Source: a virus
IMG/VR virus record: IMGVR_UViG_3300025133_000029
Coordinates: 97,003-161,002 of that record
DNA: 64,000 nucleotides
Reading direction: 5' to 3' (one strand)
Both the position numbers and the translations under genes were made by a program. A model generated the notes under the pieces. That model was not told the DNA's origin. It worked only from the letters and a program-made list of their open reading frames with translations, and searched no databases. Shown one piece after another: positions 35,943 to 44,170 of the stretch. Position 1 is the stretch's first letter. Each line of letters starts with the position of its first letter.

Positions 35943-36731
35943 TTATTTTTTTATTAAAACCGGCGCAAGAGGGACAATACCGAGGCTGCGGCCATTGTTG
36001 GGTGGTGCCTGGGTTTCGCTGGGGTTCTCTAGTGGTGCCGGGGTGAGGATATAGGGTGAGATGCGCCACTTGTCTTTTGGGTTTCCTTCGATGTGGGCAG
36101 AGACGGTTCTCTTGTTTACCCTTATAACGATGGCGTGTTCTGTGTTTCCTTGGTATGGGAAGCTTACGCGCTGCCCTGGGTAGAACTCCTGGATCTCTTC
36201 ATTGGGTCGTAGGTATTCGAGAGGGGGTAGTCCGGCGTCCCGTGCTTCACTATATATATAGATAGAAAGCTCTTGTGGAAGGTCGTGGTTGCGGTGGAGG
36301 TCATCGAGGATGCGATAGAAGGCGGGGCTGTGTACGTTGTTGCGGGTGGGATGTCCCCGATAAACTTGTATGAGGTGTGCGTATTCATGGAGGCACAGCG
36401 CGACCAACTGACATAGGAAGGAGTTGGGGTTGTCTTCTGAGGAGAAGTATCCACGTTCTCGTATCTCACTAGATGCGGTCCATCCGTGGGCGTGGCGCGG
36501 GGATTCCATTTTTTGGCGGATGGCTTTTTTGCCGTATCGGATGTAGTGCGTGCCTCGTTTTTTGATGTGGTGAGATGTCTTTCTATTGGACACTCCAAAG
36601 TCTACGGGGATATATGCAGTTGTTTGCATGATTTCGCGTATGGCGTAGTGGTGAATTACCTCTTTGGTGGCACTTGCCAGGATTAGGGCGAGTCTTTCTA
36701 TCTGTATATTGGTCCATGGTTGAGGTGTCAT
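35943..36731 (-). CDS. SprT-like zinc metallopeptidase
   Basis: Residues 115-119 are HEYAH within VALCLHEYAHLIQVY, followed by a third-ligand candidate His134 in VHSPAFYRIL, the layout of SprT/WSS1-type metallopeptidases. In cells these relate to proteolysis of DNA-bound proteins; the phage role is unknown. Residues 180-225 form a small beta barrel-like segment (PGQRVSFPYQG, AIVIRVNKRTVSA). ATG 36731 follows AAAAAGGATAACC, with a promoter element at 36801-36822. Confidence 0.8.
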   Translation of the reverse strand: MTPQPWTNIQIERLALILASATKEVIHHYAIREIMQTTAYIPVDFGVSNRKTSHHIKKRGTHYIRYGKKAIRQKMESPRHAHGWTASSEIRERGYFSSEDNPNSFLCQLVALCLHEYAHLIQVYRGHPTRNNVHSPAFYRILDDLHRNHDLPQELSIYIYSEARDAGLPPLEYLRPNEEIQEFYPGQRVSFPYQGNTEHAIVIRVNKRTVSAHIEGNPKDKWRISPYILTPAPLENPSETQAPPNNGRSLGIVPLAPVLIKK

Positions 36732-36800
36732 GTGGGGTTATCCTTTTTATATGGTGTGGTGATCCTCTTTCTTGTGTTGCTATCGTCCTGTCTGCGTATT

Positions 36801-36822
36801 GTATAGAAAGCAAAGCATTTAC
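36801..36822 (-). promoter_or_regulatory. promoter-like element
   Basis: GTAAATGCTTTGC box then TATACAAT, upstream of the SprT-like gene. Confidence 0.7.
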
Positions 36823-37025
36823 GTGTGGTTAGTCTTGGTGCGGGAGGACTTGGTGTACTGTCTGTAAAAATGGAGAATGTGGGGATTGTCCGAAAAAAAA
36901 AGATCCGGACAGTGAGCGGGTTTGATTAGGGTCTCTCACAGGGGAAGTAAGAGCTTTTTTGGTGGGGATTGTGGTTTTTGTGAAAAAGGGTAGTTTTGGG
37001 GTGTTTTTGGTGGGGAAAGGTGTGG
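36823..37025. other. gap without recognised gene
   Basis: About 200 bp between the SprT-gene promoter and a palindrome. It holds a TGTCCG / CGGACA inverted repeat around an A-run near 36890-36915. I see no ORF. Confidence 0.5.
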
Positions 37026-37044
37026 ATCTTTAGAGTCTAAAGAT
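37026..37044. repeat. 19-bp palindrome
   Basis: Perfect, central G; 7 bp from the AT-cored hairpin at 37052. Confidence 0.95.
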
Positions 37045-37051
37045 TTTCATG

Positions 37052-37107
37052 TAGAGGACCCCACTCGCTTATATATATAAATATATATAAGCTCGTTGGG
37101 GCCTCTA
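37052..37107 (-). repeat. AT-cored long hairpin, copy 1
   Basis: On the - strand TAGAGG and CCCC arms pair with GGGG and CCTCTA, enclosing AACGAGC...GCGAGT and a long TA-alternating core. It includes the stop codon of the gene ending at 37105. Confidence 0.85.
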
Positions 37108-37602
37108 TGGTGATTTGTCTTTGGGTTGGGATATGTCGAAGATCTCTTGTGGGGTTCTCATGAAGGTTTTTGTACGTTGTTCTGGGTCAGGGTGGTTGTG
37201 GTATCGGATGGGTATGGGGGTGTGGGGGTCTGTTTTTAGAAGATTTGCGACAATGCTTCGTCCTTTTCCGATTCCACCAGTGTGATAGTTGACGTGCGCG
37301 ATGGGGAAAGTTTTGGTGAGAAGCTCTTCGGTTCCAGATTCTCTGGAGATGTCGAGAGGGGACATGGATGTTTCAGCGGATATGGTGGTGAGTTCGTGGC
37401 ATCCCGGTTGTTGTAGCACTTGGTCGATGCGCTCAATGCCACCTGCAACACCCGAAAACCCCTCGTCGCTGGATGAAGCCTGGAGGTAGTGTCGAGGGCA
37501 GGAGGTTGTTGGGTATAGTAGGATGCGGAGTCGGTATTGTTTGCCTGGGACGGGTTTGAATCGTTGGTGTTTGGATTGTGGTGGGCTGGAGGTGGGCTTC
37601 AT
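37105..37602 (-). CDS. hypothetical protein, 165 aa
   Basis: ATG 37602 after AAGGATAAAAAATAAAC. No motif recognised. Its TAG stop is built into the outer arm of the large AT-cored hairpin at 37052-37107. Last gene of the unit that starts with the ComM-like gene. Confidence 0.65.
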   Translation of the reverse strand: MKPTSSPPQSKHQRFKPVPGKQYRLRILLYPTTSCPRHYLQASSSDEGFSGVAGGIERIDQVLQQPGCHELTTISAETSMSPLDISRESGTEELLTKTFPIAHVNYHTGGIGKGRSIVANLLKTDPHTPIPIRYHNHPDPEQRTKTFMRTPQEIFDISQPKDKSP

Positions 37603-37604
37603 GT

Positions 37605-37763
37605 TTATTTTTTATCCTTTTTGAGTTTGAAGTGGAGTTGAGTAAAGGAGGTGTCGCCATCGGAGGTCGTTCTTCTTTTGTAGACACGAAAGGAGATGGG
37701 GTGGGGAGAGGGTGGGGAGTGATGGATGCTATCCCAGCATGTCTCGGAGTTCTTCGAAGGCAT
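37605..37763 (-). CDS. uncertain ORF, about 52 aa
   Basis: Open frame between the 123-aa and 165-aa genes; the part after residue 20 (ISFRVYKRRTTSDGDTSF) looks protein-like and it ends 2 bp before the next ATG. The start is unclear: ATG 37763 overlaps the upstream gene and has no good ribosome site. Confidence 0.3.
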   Translation of the reverse strand: MPSKNSETCWDSIHHSPPSPHPISFRVYKRRTTSDGDTSFTQLHFKLKKDKK

Positions 37764-38100
37764 CTCCGATGTCGTCGGAGTGTTCGCCCTGTGTCCATTC
37801 GAGGGCATAGGCGAGTCCTTGCACTTGGCACATCCAAATCAGTGCGCCGAGCTTTTCGGCCCCCTTGGGTCCAAAGATTTGACTGAAGTGGGATACCAGT
37901 TGAGGGTGCATCTCTACCTGGGCCTGGAGGGCTTCCCGCAGATTTTGGGTGGTGTCGGGGACGGACGCGGTGCGTTGTGGGTTTCCGACAATGGAGTAGG
38001 GGATGTGTGCTGCTGCTAGCAGTTGTTTTGCGCGTCCTGTGTTTTCTTCGACTGTGTTGTTGGGGCTGTCGTGGATGATGATTGTTTCTATTGGTTTCAT
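37729..38100 (-). CDS. hypothetical protein, 123 aa
   Basis: ATG 38100 is 11 bp after the ComM-like stop, so probably co-transcribed. Mostly helical after a short strand (TIIIHDSP). No family recognised; may be a partner of the ATPase (context only). Confidence 0.65.
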   Translation of the reverse strand: MKPIETIIIHDSPNNTVEENTGRAKQLLAAAHIPYSIVGNPQRTASVPDTTQNLREALQAQVEMHPQLVSHFSQIFGPKGAEKLGALIWMCQVQGLAYALEWTQGEHSDDIGDAFEELRDMLG

Positions 38101-38111
38101 GTGTGCTGGGC

Positions 38112-39686
38112 CTACTGGTTAGGGGGGAGGAGGTCGAGGGCTTCTTTGAGGTGTTCGTCGAGGATGTGGATGGAGCCTTCGATGTCGGCGATGGTTCTGG
38201 CGAGTCTTCTGGCGGTGATTTTATTATAGAATCGGTGTGCTTGATTGAGGAGTCTGGTGTCGTTGCAGGATGTGAGGGCGAAGTCGTTGTGAGAGAGAAC
38301 GAAGTCGGGAGGGCATGTTCCGTTGTTGTTGAGATTGGGGGCGAAGAAGTTACGGAATCGTATTCGTTGGGCGTTACGGGCGAGGAGGAGAAACACTTGA
38401 AGTTCATCGCTGGTGGGGGCGTGGTGATTGTCTTTGGGGTCGTTGGGTGTTGGTGTGGGGAGGTGAGTCCATATCTGTACCCTATTGGCAATTCTTTGGT
38501 TGCCGGGAGTCATTTGTCGTCTTGAGCTATGGGGAGCTTGTGTGGAAAAAACGGGGAGTGTGTGAATGGGGAAGGTTGTGGTGGTGTGGAATGTGTTTCC
38601 GCGGAGTTTGTAGTTTTTTTGGAAGGAGTTGCTTGCTCGTGGTATTTGTCTTTCGCGTGGTGGAGAGTCGAGGGTTCCCTCGGGGGTGTGATACATGCAG
38701 TGAAAGAGTCGCTCGAGGGTGTCTTCGAAGAGGGTGGCTTCATCGAGGAAGAGGATTCCGTGCAGTGCTCGATGGAGTTCACCGGGGTGGTCGTGATTGC
38801 CGGTAAGACCCTTTGTGCTGATGGTGTGGTGGGGGGCGCGAAAGGGAGGGGCATTGATGGGTTCGGGGTTGTGTCTTGCGTAGAGGAGATTGAGGTCGCG
38901 CTGTTGGTATTCGTCGAGGGGTGGGAGGATAGTGTTGATGCGTCGGGCGAGCATGGTTTTGCCTGTGCCTGCTTCTCCGTGGATGGCGATGGGGTGCCAT
39001 CCGGATGCGGCGATCAGAGCATGGCGGATATTAGGGAGGAGGTGGCGAGGGAGTTGTGAGAAGCATAGGTGGGTCGATCGAGACAGTGTTTGTGGCTCTG
39101 TGGGGCTCTCAGGGGGGCTGTAGGGGACGAGGGCTCTGCCCTCTTGAGTCATTGCGTCGAGGAGGTAGGTGAGTTGTTCGATGTCTTCACATGGGATGAT
39201 GTCGACCTTGTCGGCGAAGAGGTTGAGGATGTTGGAGTGGGATCTGATGCAGTCAGTGGAGAGAAAGACTCGTGCGATAGTGTCGCACTGGGAGGCGTGG
39301 TGGAGAAGGGTGTAGAGTCCGTGACATGGTTTGATTCGGCCAGAGAGGGCCAGTTCGCCCCAAAAGATGGAGTTTAGGGTGGGGATAAAGGGGATGCGTT
39401 CTTGGGCGAGGAGGAGGGAGACCGCGATGGGGAGGTCGAGGCATTCGGTGTTATTGGTGTTGGGTTGTGCTTCGATAGTAGTGCGGTAGGGGATGGTGCG
39501 TGAGAAGGAGGTTGCGGAGTTGCGGAGAGCGGCGGTGACGCGGATCTTTGTTTCGCGGAGGGGTTTTTGGAGATCTTGTTGAGAGTGCTTGATGGTGAGT
39601 GCGGGTTCACCTGCTTGTAGAACTTCCGTTCCGATGAGCGCGGGGAGGGGGCGTGGTCCTCGCGAGAGAAATCCATTTACGTACAT
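38112..39686 (-). CDS. ComM/YifB-like AAA+ ATPase (Mg-chelatase family)
   Basis: ATG 39686 was chosen because CCAGGAGCTACC precedes it; the upstream ATG at 39749 lies inside the promoter region. In this numbering, residues 80-120 are the Lon-like ChlI domain (CLDLPIAVSLLLA, FWGELALSGRIKP), Walker A GEAGTGKT is at 237-244, the family motif RAPHHTIS at 283-290, and Walker B GILFLDEA at 310-317. ARRLARTIADIEGS sits in the C-terminal domain. The NPCPCG/zinc segment and the LLDRxDL motif of bacterial ComM are degenerate. Bacterial ComM is a branch-migration helicase in natural transformation; here a recombination role is inferred. Confidence 0.85.
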   Translation of the reverse strand: MYVNGFLSRGPRPLPALIGTEVLQAGEPALTIKHSQQDLQKPLRETKIRVTAALRNSATSFSRTIPYRTTIEAQPNTNNTECLDLPIAVSLLLAQERIPFIPTLNSIFWGELALSGRIKPCHGLYTLLHHASQCDTIARVFLSTDCIRSHSNILNLFADKVDIIPCEDIEQLTYLLDAMTQEGRALVPYSPPESPTEPQTLSRSTHLCFSQLPRHLLPNIRHALIAASGWHPIAIHGEAGTGKTMLARRINTILPPLDEYQQRDLNLLYARHNPEPINAPPFRAPHHTISTKGLTGNHDHPGELHRALHGILFLDEATLFEDTLERLFHCMYHTPEGTLDSPPRERQIPRASNSFQKNYKLRGNTFHTTTTFPIHTLPVFSTQAPHSSRRQMTPGNQRIANRVQIWTHLPTPTPNDPKDNHHAPTSDELQVFLLLARNAQRIRFRNFFAPNLNNNGTCPPDFVLSHNDFALTSCNDTRLLNQAHRFYNKITARRLARTIADIEGSIHILDEHLKEALDLLPPNQ

Positions 39687-39733
39687 GGTAGCTCCTGGGT
39701 GGTGGGGGGGTGTTTTTTTATTAGTTGCTTCGT

Positions 39734-39758
39734 GAATGAAAGAAAGCAAAGCATTTAC
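39734..39758 (-). promoter_or_regulatory. promoter-like element
   Basis: GTAAATGCTTTGC box, 48 bp before the ComM-like start; supports ATG 39686. Confidence 0.65.
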
Positions 39759-39768
39759 GTGAGGGGAA

Positions 39769-39787
39769 ATCTTTAGAGTCTAAAGAT
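39769..39787. repeat. 19-bp palindrome
   Basis: Perfect, central G; between the ComM promoter and an AT-cored hairpin. Confidence 0.95.
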
Positions 39788-39808
39788 TTTGGATAGAGGT
39801 GTTGTGGG

Positions 39809-39852
39809 TATACAACGAGCATATATATATAATATATATGCGAGTGTATAGG
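39809..39852 (+). repeat. AT-cored long hairpin, copy 2
   Basis: TATAC arm, AACGAGC, TA-rich core, GCGAGT, GTATA arm on the + strand. Same inner motif as copies 1 and 3 with a different outer stem. Confidence 0.85.
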
Positions 39853-39858
39853 TGTGAA

Positions 39859-39948
39859 TTAGAGGGTGACTCTTTTGGTTTCTTCTTCGGTGAGGCCATC
39901 GATGGTCTCGAGGTATTTTCGAGTGAGCCACGTTCTACGCATGCTCAT
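39859..39948 (-). CDS. 29-aa micro-ORF coupled to upstream gene
   Basis: ATG 39948 overlaps the TGA of the 380-aa gene (ATGA). The peptide is basic at its N-terminus and acidic near its end (LETIDGLTEEETKRV), a plausible helix. The AT-cored hairpin at 39809-39852 begins 7 bp past its stop. Confidence 0.45.
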   Translation of the reverse strand: MSMRRTWLTRKYLETIDGLTEEETKRVTL

Positions 39949-41087
39949 GACTTATTGTCCTTTTCGCGCAGCGCCGCGCCGATGGTTTCCAGAGCGTCGT
40001 GTTCGTTGCTGGTGAGGAGGAAGTGGAGTTGCGCTTTAAAGCCTTCTTTCTCTAGATCCTGATTGCATTTTTCAAGGATGGCTTCGGTTCTATCGTTAAG
40101 GAAAAGCTGAACCCAGTCAGGAAGCTCTGTGATGTTGGGGTCGATGTCGTAGAGTTCGCAGAGGAGTTGCCAGTCACTCTTGTGTGGCCACCCGCAGCGT
40201 GAGGTGAAGTCCTGCCATGTTTGGGTGATCTCCGCGAGACCTTCCTTCACGTTATCACTCCACTCGTTGAAGTGGTCGACAAACCGCGACAGGGTGCGTA
40301 GCTGGGAAAGGAGACTGCTAGAGACTTGCTCGAAGTGTTCGACTTGAGCGCGGTGTCCATTTTGGGATAGAGACAAGATGTCCTTTGTTTCGCGGTAAAC
40401 CTCTGCCAGTTCAAGGCCAACCTTCCCAAAATGGTCGTGTCGTACTTTGAGTCGTCGCTTTTCTTCAACAATGAGGCGACGGATGGTTTCATCCAAGTGG
40501 GGGGTTCCATCTTCTGAGATGTCTTCGTCTTGTGTGTAGAAGGCTCCTCCTTGTATATCCCTGGCATCCTTGCAGGCATAGTACCAGTAAGGGACAGTGA
40601 CGGTGCTTTCGTAGGGGAAGGAGTAGTGGTTGGCGTTCAGGTAGTGGGAGAGGGGGCTTCCTTCGAGCGCTTCTTCGATCCGGGCTTCCTGGGTTTTGGC
40701 GAGGCTTGCTTGAATGGGTTGTCCGATGTAGGAGAGGGGTTTTTCGATTTGCCACTCGCCTTTAAAGGTGACCGTGATGGCTCCATCGGCTTCGTTGTCT
40801 TCCACATGGGAGACACCATAGATGACACGAATCATTCCCTCTTCGCGAAGGAACATGTTTTTGTCCAGGTAGAGAAGGAGTTCGCTTTGATCGGGATGTC
40901 CTTCGTTGCCTGGAGTTTCAAGTTCGTTAGCAAACTTGCAGGACTCTTCTGTTTTCTGATTCCCTCGCCAGTAGTAGGCAATCGTTTCAAGTATTGCCAC
41001 CGCTTGGGAGGCTTCCTGGGCTTCGTCCTCCGCATCAACATGGCGGTCCCAATCCTCACTGGGGCACCTCATTCTTGTCTTAGACAT
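39945..41087 (-). CDS. hypothetical protein, 380 aa
   Basis: ATG 41087 after AAGGAGTCAACG, behind the promoter element at 41121-41147. Acidic protein with a predicted coiled-coil near residues 225-275. No catalytic motif recognised. Confidence 0.7.
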   Translation of the reverse strand: MSKTRMRCPSEDWDRHVDAEDEAQEASQAVAILETIAYYWRGNQKTEESCKFANELETPGNEGHPDQSELLLYLDKNMFLREEGMIRVIYGVSHVEDNEADGAITVTFKGEWQIEKPLSYIGQPIQASLAKTQEARIEEALEGSPLSHYLNANHYSFPYESTVTVPYWYYACKDARDIQGGAFYTQDEDISEDGTPHLDETIRRLIVEEKRRLKVRHDHFGKVGLELAEVYRETKDILSLSQNGHRAQVEHFEQVSSSLLSQLRTLSRFVDHFNEWSDNVKEGLAEITQTWQDFTSRCGWPHKSDWQLLCELYDIDPNITELPDWVQLFLNDRTEAILEKCNQDLEKEGFKAQLHFLLTSNEHDALETIGAALREKDNKS

Positions 41088-41120
41088 CGTTGACTCCTTA
41101 TTGGTTACTAGTGTTTTCTC

Positions 41121-41147
41121 ATATATGAAAAAAAACAGAGCATTTAC
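41121..41147 (-). promoter_or_regulatory. promoter-like element
   Basis: GTAAATGCTCTG box then T-run and CATATATG, upstream of 41087. Confidence 0.7.
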
Positions 41148-41199
41148 GTGTATTGGGAAGTGAGGAAAAAAGGAAGGGTAGAGAAAGATGGGGAGAGAA

Positions 41200-41218
41200 A
41201 TCTTTAGACTCTAAAGAT
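41200..41218. repeat. 19-bp palindrome
   Basis: Perfect, central C; past the stop of 41239. Confidence 0.95.
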
Positions 41219-41238
41219 TTCTGTGTGTGTTGGTGGGG

Positions 41239-41523
41239 TTAGTTGGCGGGTCCGATGGAGATGTCGGTGTAGCCGTCCTGGGAAAGTTTTTCGTGGGTGG
41301 TTTGTTGTGTGCGGATAGCGAACTCTATCAATTTTTCAGAGGGAAACCATCGACAGTTGTTGGGGTCATATTCAGCTATGGTTTCCCCGTCCTTTGTGTC
41401 GAGGTCGGGGTTGGCCCCCATGCGAAGTTCGTCATATGTGAGTTGAAAAAAAGGAGACTCGAGGTGTTTGATGACGAAGCTTTTGTCTTCGTGGATATTC
41501 ATAAATTCTATGGAGAAGATCAT
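41239..41523 (-). CDS. hypothetical protein, 94 aa
   Basis: ATG 41523 follows AAAGGAACAACA; the longer open frame upstream overlaps the 194-aa gene out of frame. Third gene of the unit 42451 to 41239. Its stop lies in a 23-bp sequence repeated at the end of the gene upstream. Confidence 0.65.
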   Translation of the reverse strand: MIFSIEFMNIHEDKSFVIKHLESPFFQLTYDELRMGANPDLDTKDGETIAEYDPNNCRWFPSEKLIEFAIRTQQTTHEKLSQDGYTDISIGPAN

Positions 41524-41551
41524 TGTTGTTCCTTTGAGTGTGTTGGTGGGG

Positions 41552-42136
41552 TTAGTTGGCGGCTTCTTTGATGTATTGGTTGAGGCGCATGGCACGTTTG
41601 AGGAGGTTGTCACTCCAATCCGCGCCAGCGTAGAGCGGTTGAAGGGCAGGGCGTTGGGGCATGCCGTATCGCGTGTTGCCGAAACTGTTTGTGTTTTCTT
41701 CGATCCACTCATTCAGTTCATTGATGAGTCTGGACGCGCGGCGTTGCTGACAGTTACAGAGGGCATCGATGATAGCCTCGTGCTTGGTCCGAGCGATGTT
41801 GGCTTCTCTGATGGTGTCGTCGTCCCCAACCCATCGTTGTTCAGCTTTGGCGTCAAGGAGGGCGCGGTGGACAGCGGCGTCAATCCAGTCCCAGAGACAT
41901 GCGTCCTTGAGCATGGTGGGGCGTTCGGCTTTGATGTGGTCGTATATTTGGCGCAGGGAGGGTGGATACCCGACTCGATGATATCGTCGGAGGGCGTCTT
42001 TGACGAGACTGATCATCTCGTTCTTTTCTTCTTGGGTATAGGGGATGTTGTCGGTGGAGGACTTGAGTGGCCATCCACAGTTATCGCGACTGAGAACTTT
42101 GCAGTAGTTGGGTACGTATCCGTGGGCGTAAGACAT
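41552..42136 (-). CDS. hypothetical protein, 194 aa, helical
   Basis: ATG 42136 after AATAGGAGCTACCC. Residues 35-75 have a winged-helix-like pattern (EEKNEMISLVKDALRRY, PSLRQIYDHIK), so DNA binding is possible. No firm family. Confidence 0.65.
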   Translation of the reverse strand: MSYAHGYVPNYCKVLSRDNCGWPLKSSTDNIPYTQEEKNEMISLVKDALRRYHRVGYPPSLRQIYDHIKAERPTMLKDACLWDWIDAAVHRALLDAKAEQRWVGDDDTIREANIARTKHEAIIDALCNCQQRRASRLINELNEWIEENTNSFGNTRYGMPQRPALQPLYAGADWSDNLLKRAMRLNQYIKEAAN

Positions 42137-42145
42137 GGGTAGCTC

Positions 42146-42451
42146 CTATTGGTTGTCTTGTTCTTCTTCAAGCGCAGAGAGGCGCTCAAGTCGCCAGCCC
42201 TTCAATTTTTCGAGGAGGGCGATAAGACTGTCGATTTCTTTCGTGGTTTCAAGATACAGGTGAATCTTCCTGCGGAAGGTGTACTGGTCATGATCGTCGG
42301 GGATGTTGAAGGTGATACATGAGTTGACCCGTGCTTCGAGATCGGCCACATCGTCGTCGGGTCCGAGGGCTCTTGTACTTGAGCTGGCCCCGGCGCTACA
42401 TCCTGGGAAGTGTTTAGTGGTTTTGCGTCGGTGCATGCTAGTGAGGATCAT
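42146..42451 (-). CDS. hypothetical protein, 101 aa
   Basis: ATG 42451 after AACAAGGAGAAAGAAG, first gene behind the promoter at 42484-42505. C-terminal half is a long charged helix. Function unknown. Confidence 0.6.
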   Translation of the reverse strand: MILTSMHRRKTTKHFPGCSAGASSSTRALGPDDDVADLEARVNSCITFNIPDDHDQYTFRRKIHLYLETTKEIDSLIALLEKLKGWRLERLSALEEEQDNQ

Positions 42452-42483
42452 CTTCTTTCTCCTTGTTGGCTAGGTGTCACCTA

Positions 42484-42505
42484 CATAAGAAAGCAGAGCA
42501 TTTAC
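42484..42505 (-). promoter_or_regulatory. promoter-like element
   Basis: Full box, then CTTATG; heads the three-gene unit 42451-41239. Confidence 0.7.
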
Positions 42506-42557
42506 GTGTCGGGGGGGTGAAAAAGAGGAGGGGGGAGGTTGTTGGGGGGAGGTTTTA

Positions 42558-43025
42558 CTAGCAGAGGATGGAATCACTTTCTTCAACAGTGAGGATGACT
42601 GCGGGGAGGTATTCGAGTCCTAACATTTTTGCTTTAGCGATGCGGTGCCAGCCATCAATAATGAAAAGGGATGTTTGCCCTTCGTGTGGGGGGGAGGTGA
42701 GTACTTTTGTTATAGCGATGAGCGGGATACTGAGGTTGAAGCGACCCAGACGCTGCTGGACATCTGCCAGGATGGCATCCCAGTCAACGGAGATCATCAT
42801 CATTTGTAGCTTGCGCTTGCCGTCAGGACCCGGTGGATTGCCTACGTAGTCTGCAAGACCTTCTATTCCAATTTTGATAATTTCGCGCTCGTCTTGTCGG
42901 AGGATTTCTTTAGCTTTCACAACATCCCACATGGTGCGCATGAGTTGAAACGCTTCATCCTCGCAATGTTCACTGGTGGTGTCCCATTCAAAGTCGGGAA
43001 CTTCCATCGTGGGGTAGTGTGTCAT
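42558..43025 (-). CDS. ParB-like nuclease-fold domain protein, 155 aa
   Basis: ATG 43025 after TAAGGAATAGATC. Residues about 100-148 (IPLIAITKV, FIIDGWHRIAKAKMLGLEYLPAVIL) match the ParB/sulfiredoxin-like DGxHR motif region. Phage proteins of this type include DNA-modifying and partition-like enzymes; no DNA-binding HTH is attached here. The upstream 450 bp hold structured, non-coding DNA. Confidence 0.7.
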   Translation of the reverse strand: MTHYPTMEVPDFEWDTTSEHCEDEAFQLMRTMWDVVKAKEILRQDEREIIKIGIEGLADYVGNPPGPDGKRKLQMMMISVDWDAILADVQQRLGRFNLSIPLIAITKVLTSPPHEGQTSLFIIDGWHRIAKAKMLGLEYLPAVILTVEESDSILC

Positions 43026-43048
43026 GATCTATTCCTTAATATAAAAAA

Positions 43049-43212
43049 AGAGCAGGCATGTTAGTGCTTGGTTGGGCGCTACTTCAAAGAACAAAAACTT
43101 TTTTATCAGGAGCCGTTTTGAACTTTGTGGGGATTGAGAGCCGCCTGTAGCGCCTCCATGAACACCCTTTTTTACCACCTAGCATTTAGCGGTTATCTAA
43201 CATGCCCGCTCT
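43049..43212 (-). ncRNA. candidate structured RNA, three nested stems
   Basis: Nested complementary arms: 43049-43064 with 43197-43212 (15 of 16 paired), 43075-43082 with 43147-43154 (GGCGCTAC / GTAGCGCC), and CAAAG...AAAAC at 43085-43098 with GTTTT...CTTTG at 43115-43127. On the - strand the last arm runs into TTTTTTTA. The left arm also resembles a degenerate promoter box for the ParB-like gene, so a regulatory DNA site is the alternative. Confidence 0.45.
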
Positions 43213-43252
43213 CATGTGTTTAAGTATCAGTCATGTGAGAGGGAAAAGGAAG

Positions 43253-43345
43253 CCCCGCGCTGCGCATCAGTTGTTTGCTTATGCCAAAGTCTGGTGTGTG
43301 GGTTAGTTTTGGCAAATAGTGATTCGTTTGATGCGAAGCGCAGGG
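43253..43345. ncRNA. candidate structured RNA, long stem
   Basis: 17-nt arms 43253-43269 and 43329-43345 pair with two mismatches, enclosing TGCCAAA / TTTGGCA (43282-43288 and 43308-43314). Strand undecided. No ORF covers it. Confidence 0.4.
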
Positions 43346-43483
43346 ATTCCAATCGTAACGTTTGGGGTTATTGTTGTTAGAGAAACGGGTTGGGGTTGAG
43401 TTTTGAGAACTGCGGGTTAGGGTTGTTGTTTAGTGTGGGCGAGTGTGGGGCCAAATGGCCCCGTGTGGGGGTGGAGTTGTTTC

Positions 43484-44170
43484 TTAGGAGGTTTGGGCCG
43501 AGGTAGCTTTCTTTTTGCCCTTAGCGCTTTTCTTTTTGCCTTTGGCGCTTTTCTTTTTGCCCTTGGTGGAGGCTTTGGGTTCCTCAACCTGGGGTTCGGG
43601 GGTGGCTTCGGCTTGCGCTTCGGCTTCGGGGGTGGCTTCGGCTTGCGCCTCGGTGGTGGGGGGGGAGGGGACCGTGGCGGTCTCTTCGGTGAGGGTGGCT
43701 TCGTTGCTCATGCCTTTGGTGGAGTGAGCCAGCCGTTTGGCGGTCTCTTCTTCGGTGGAGAAGCGCTTGCCCTTGTAGTTGTAGATGGCGTCGACACCGT
43801 TGTCGTGGATGCTCATCGGGGAGTCGCTCACCGTGGCGAAGGCGTCGGTCATGCCGGGGAGGTTTTCGAGGTAGAGGGGGATCTTGGTGCCGTTGGGCGT
43901 GGTCAACATGAGGACTTTGCCGTCGAGTTCGAGGTTAGCCTCGCTCAGTCCGTCGAACAGGGTGGAGGCGGGGACCGTGGCGGTGCCGAAGCTTTCGAGT
44001 CGGAGGTCGCATTCGACACCGTGTTTGATGGTGAAGCCTCGGTCGATGTCGTCGAAGGAGCGTCGTTCTTCGATCACGATGCCATCGGCGTAGATCACGG
44101 CGACCTGGGCGCTCTTGAGGAGTTTGGTGAGCTTGGAGTTGGGTTGGAAGCTGGTGTTCTCTTTCTTCAT
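43484..44170 (-). CDS. paralog of the 52.9-kb gene, with Lys-rich repeat tail, 228 aa
   Basis: ATG 44170 after AGGAGAACAATC. Residues 10-50 (NSKLTKLLKSAQVAVIYADG, RRSFDDIDR) and 120-145 (DNGVDAIYNYKGKRFS) are clearly related to the protein at 52908-53525. The tail after residue 165 is Ala/Glu/Pro-rich and then repeats SAKGKKK three times, like a basic DNA-binding tail. Function unknown. Confidence 0.75.
   Translation of the reverse strand: MKKENTSFQPNSKLTKLLKSAQVAVIYADGIVIEERRSFDDIDRGFTIKHGVECDLRLESFGTATVPASTLFDGLSEANLELDGKVLMLTTPNGTKIPLYLENLPGMTDAFATVSDSPMSIHDNGVDAIYNYKGKRFSTEEETAKRLAHSTKGMSNEATLTEETATVPSPPTTEAQAEATPEAEAQAEATPEPQVEEPKASTKGKKKSAKGKKKSAKGKKKATSAQTS

Noticed and set aside
37433-38491. 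352-codon - strand frame overlapping the ComM-like gene
   Set aside because: Out of frame with three better-supported genes; the C-rich strand simply lacks stops.
39799-40062. + strand frame starting in the AT-cored hairpin
   Set aside because: Begins in repeat DNA and runs antisense to the 380-aa and 29-aa genes.
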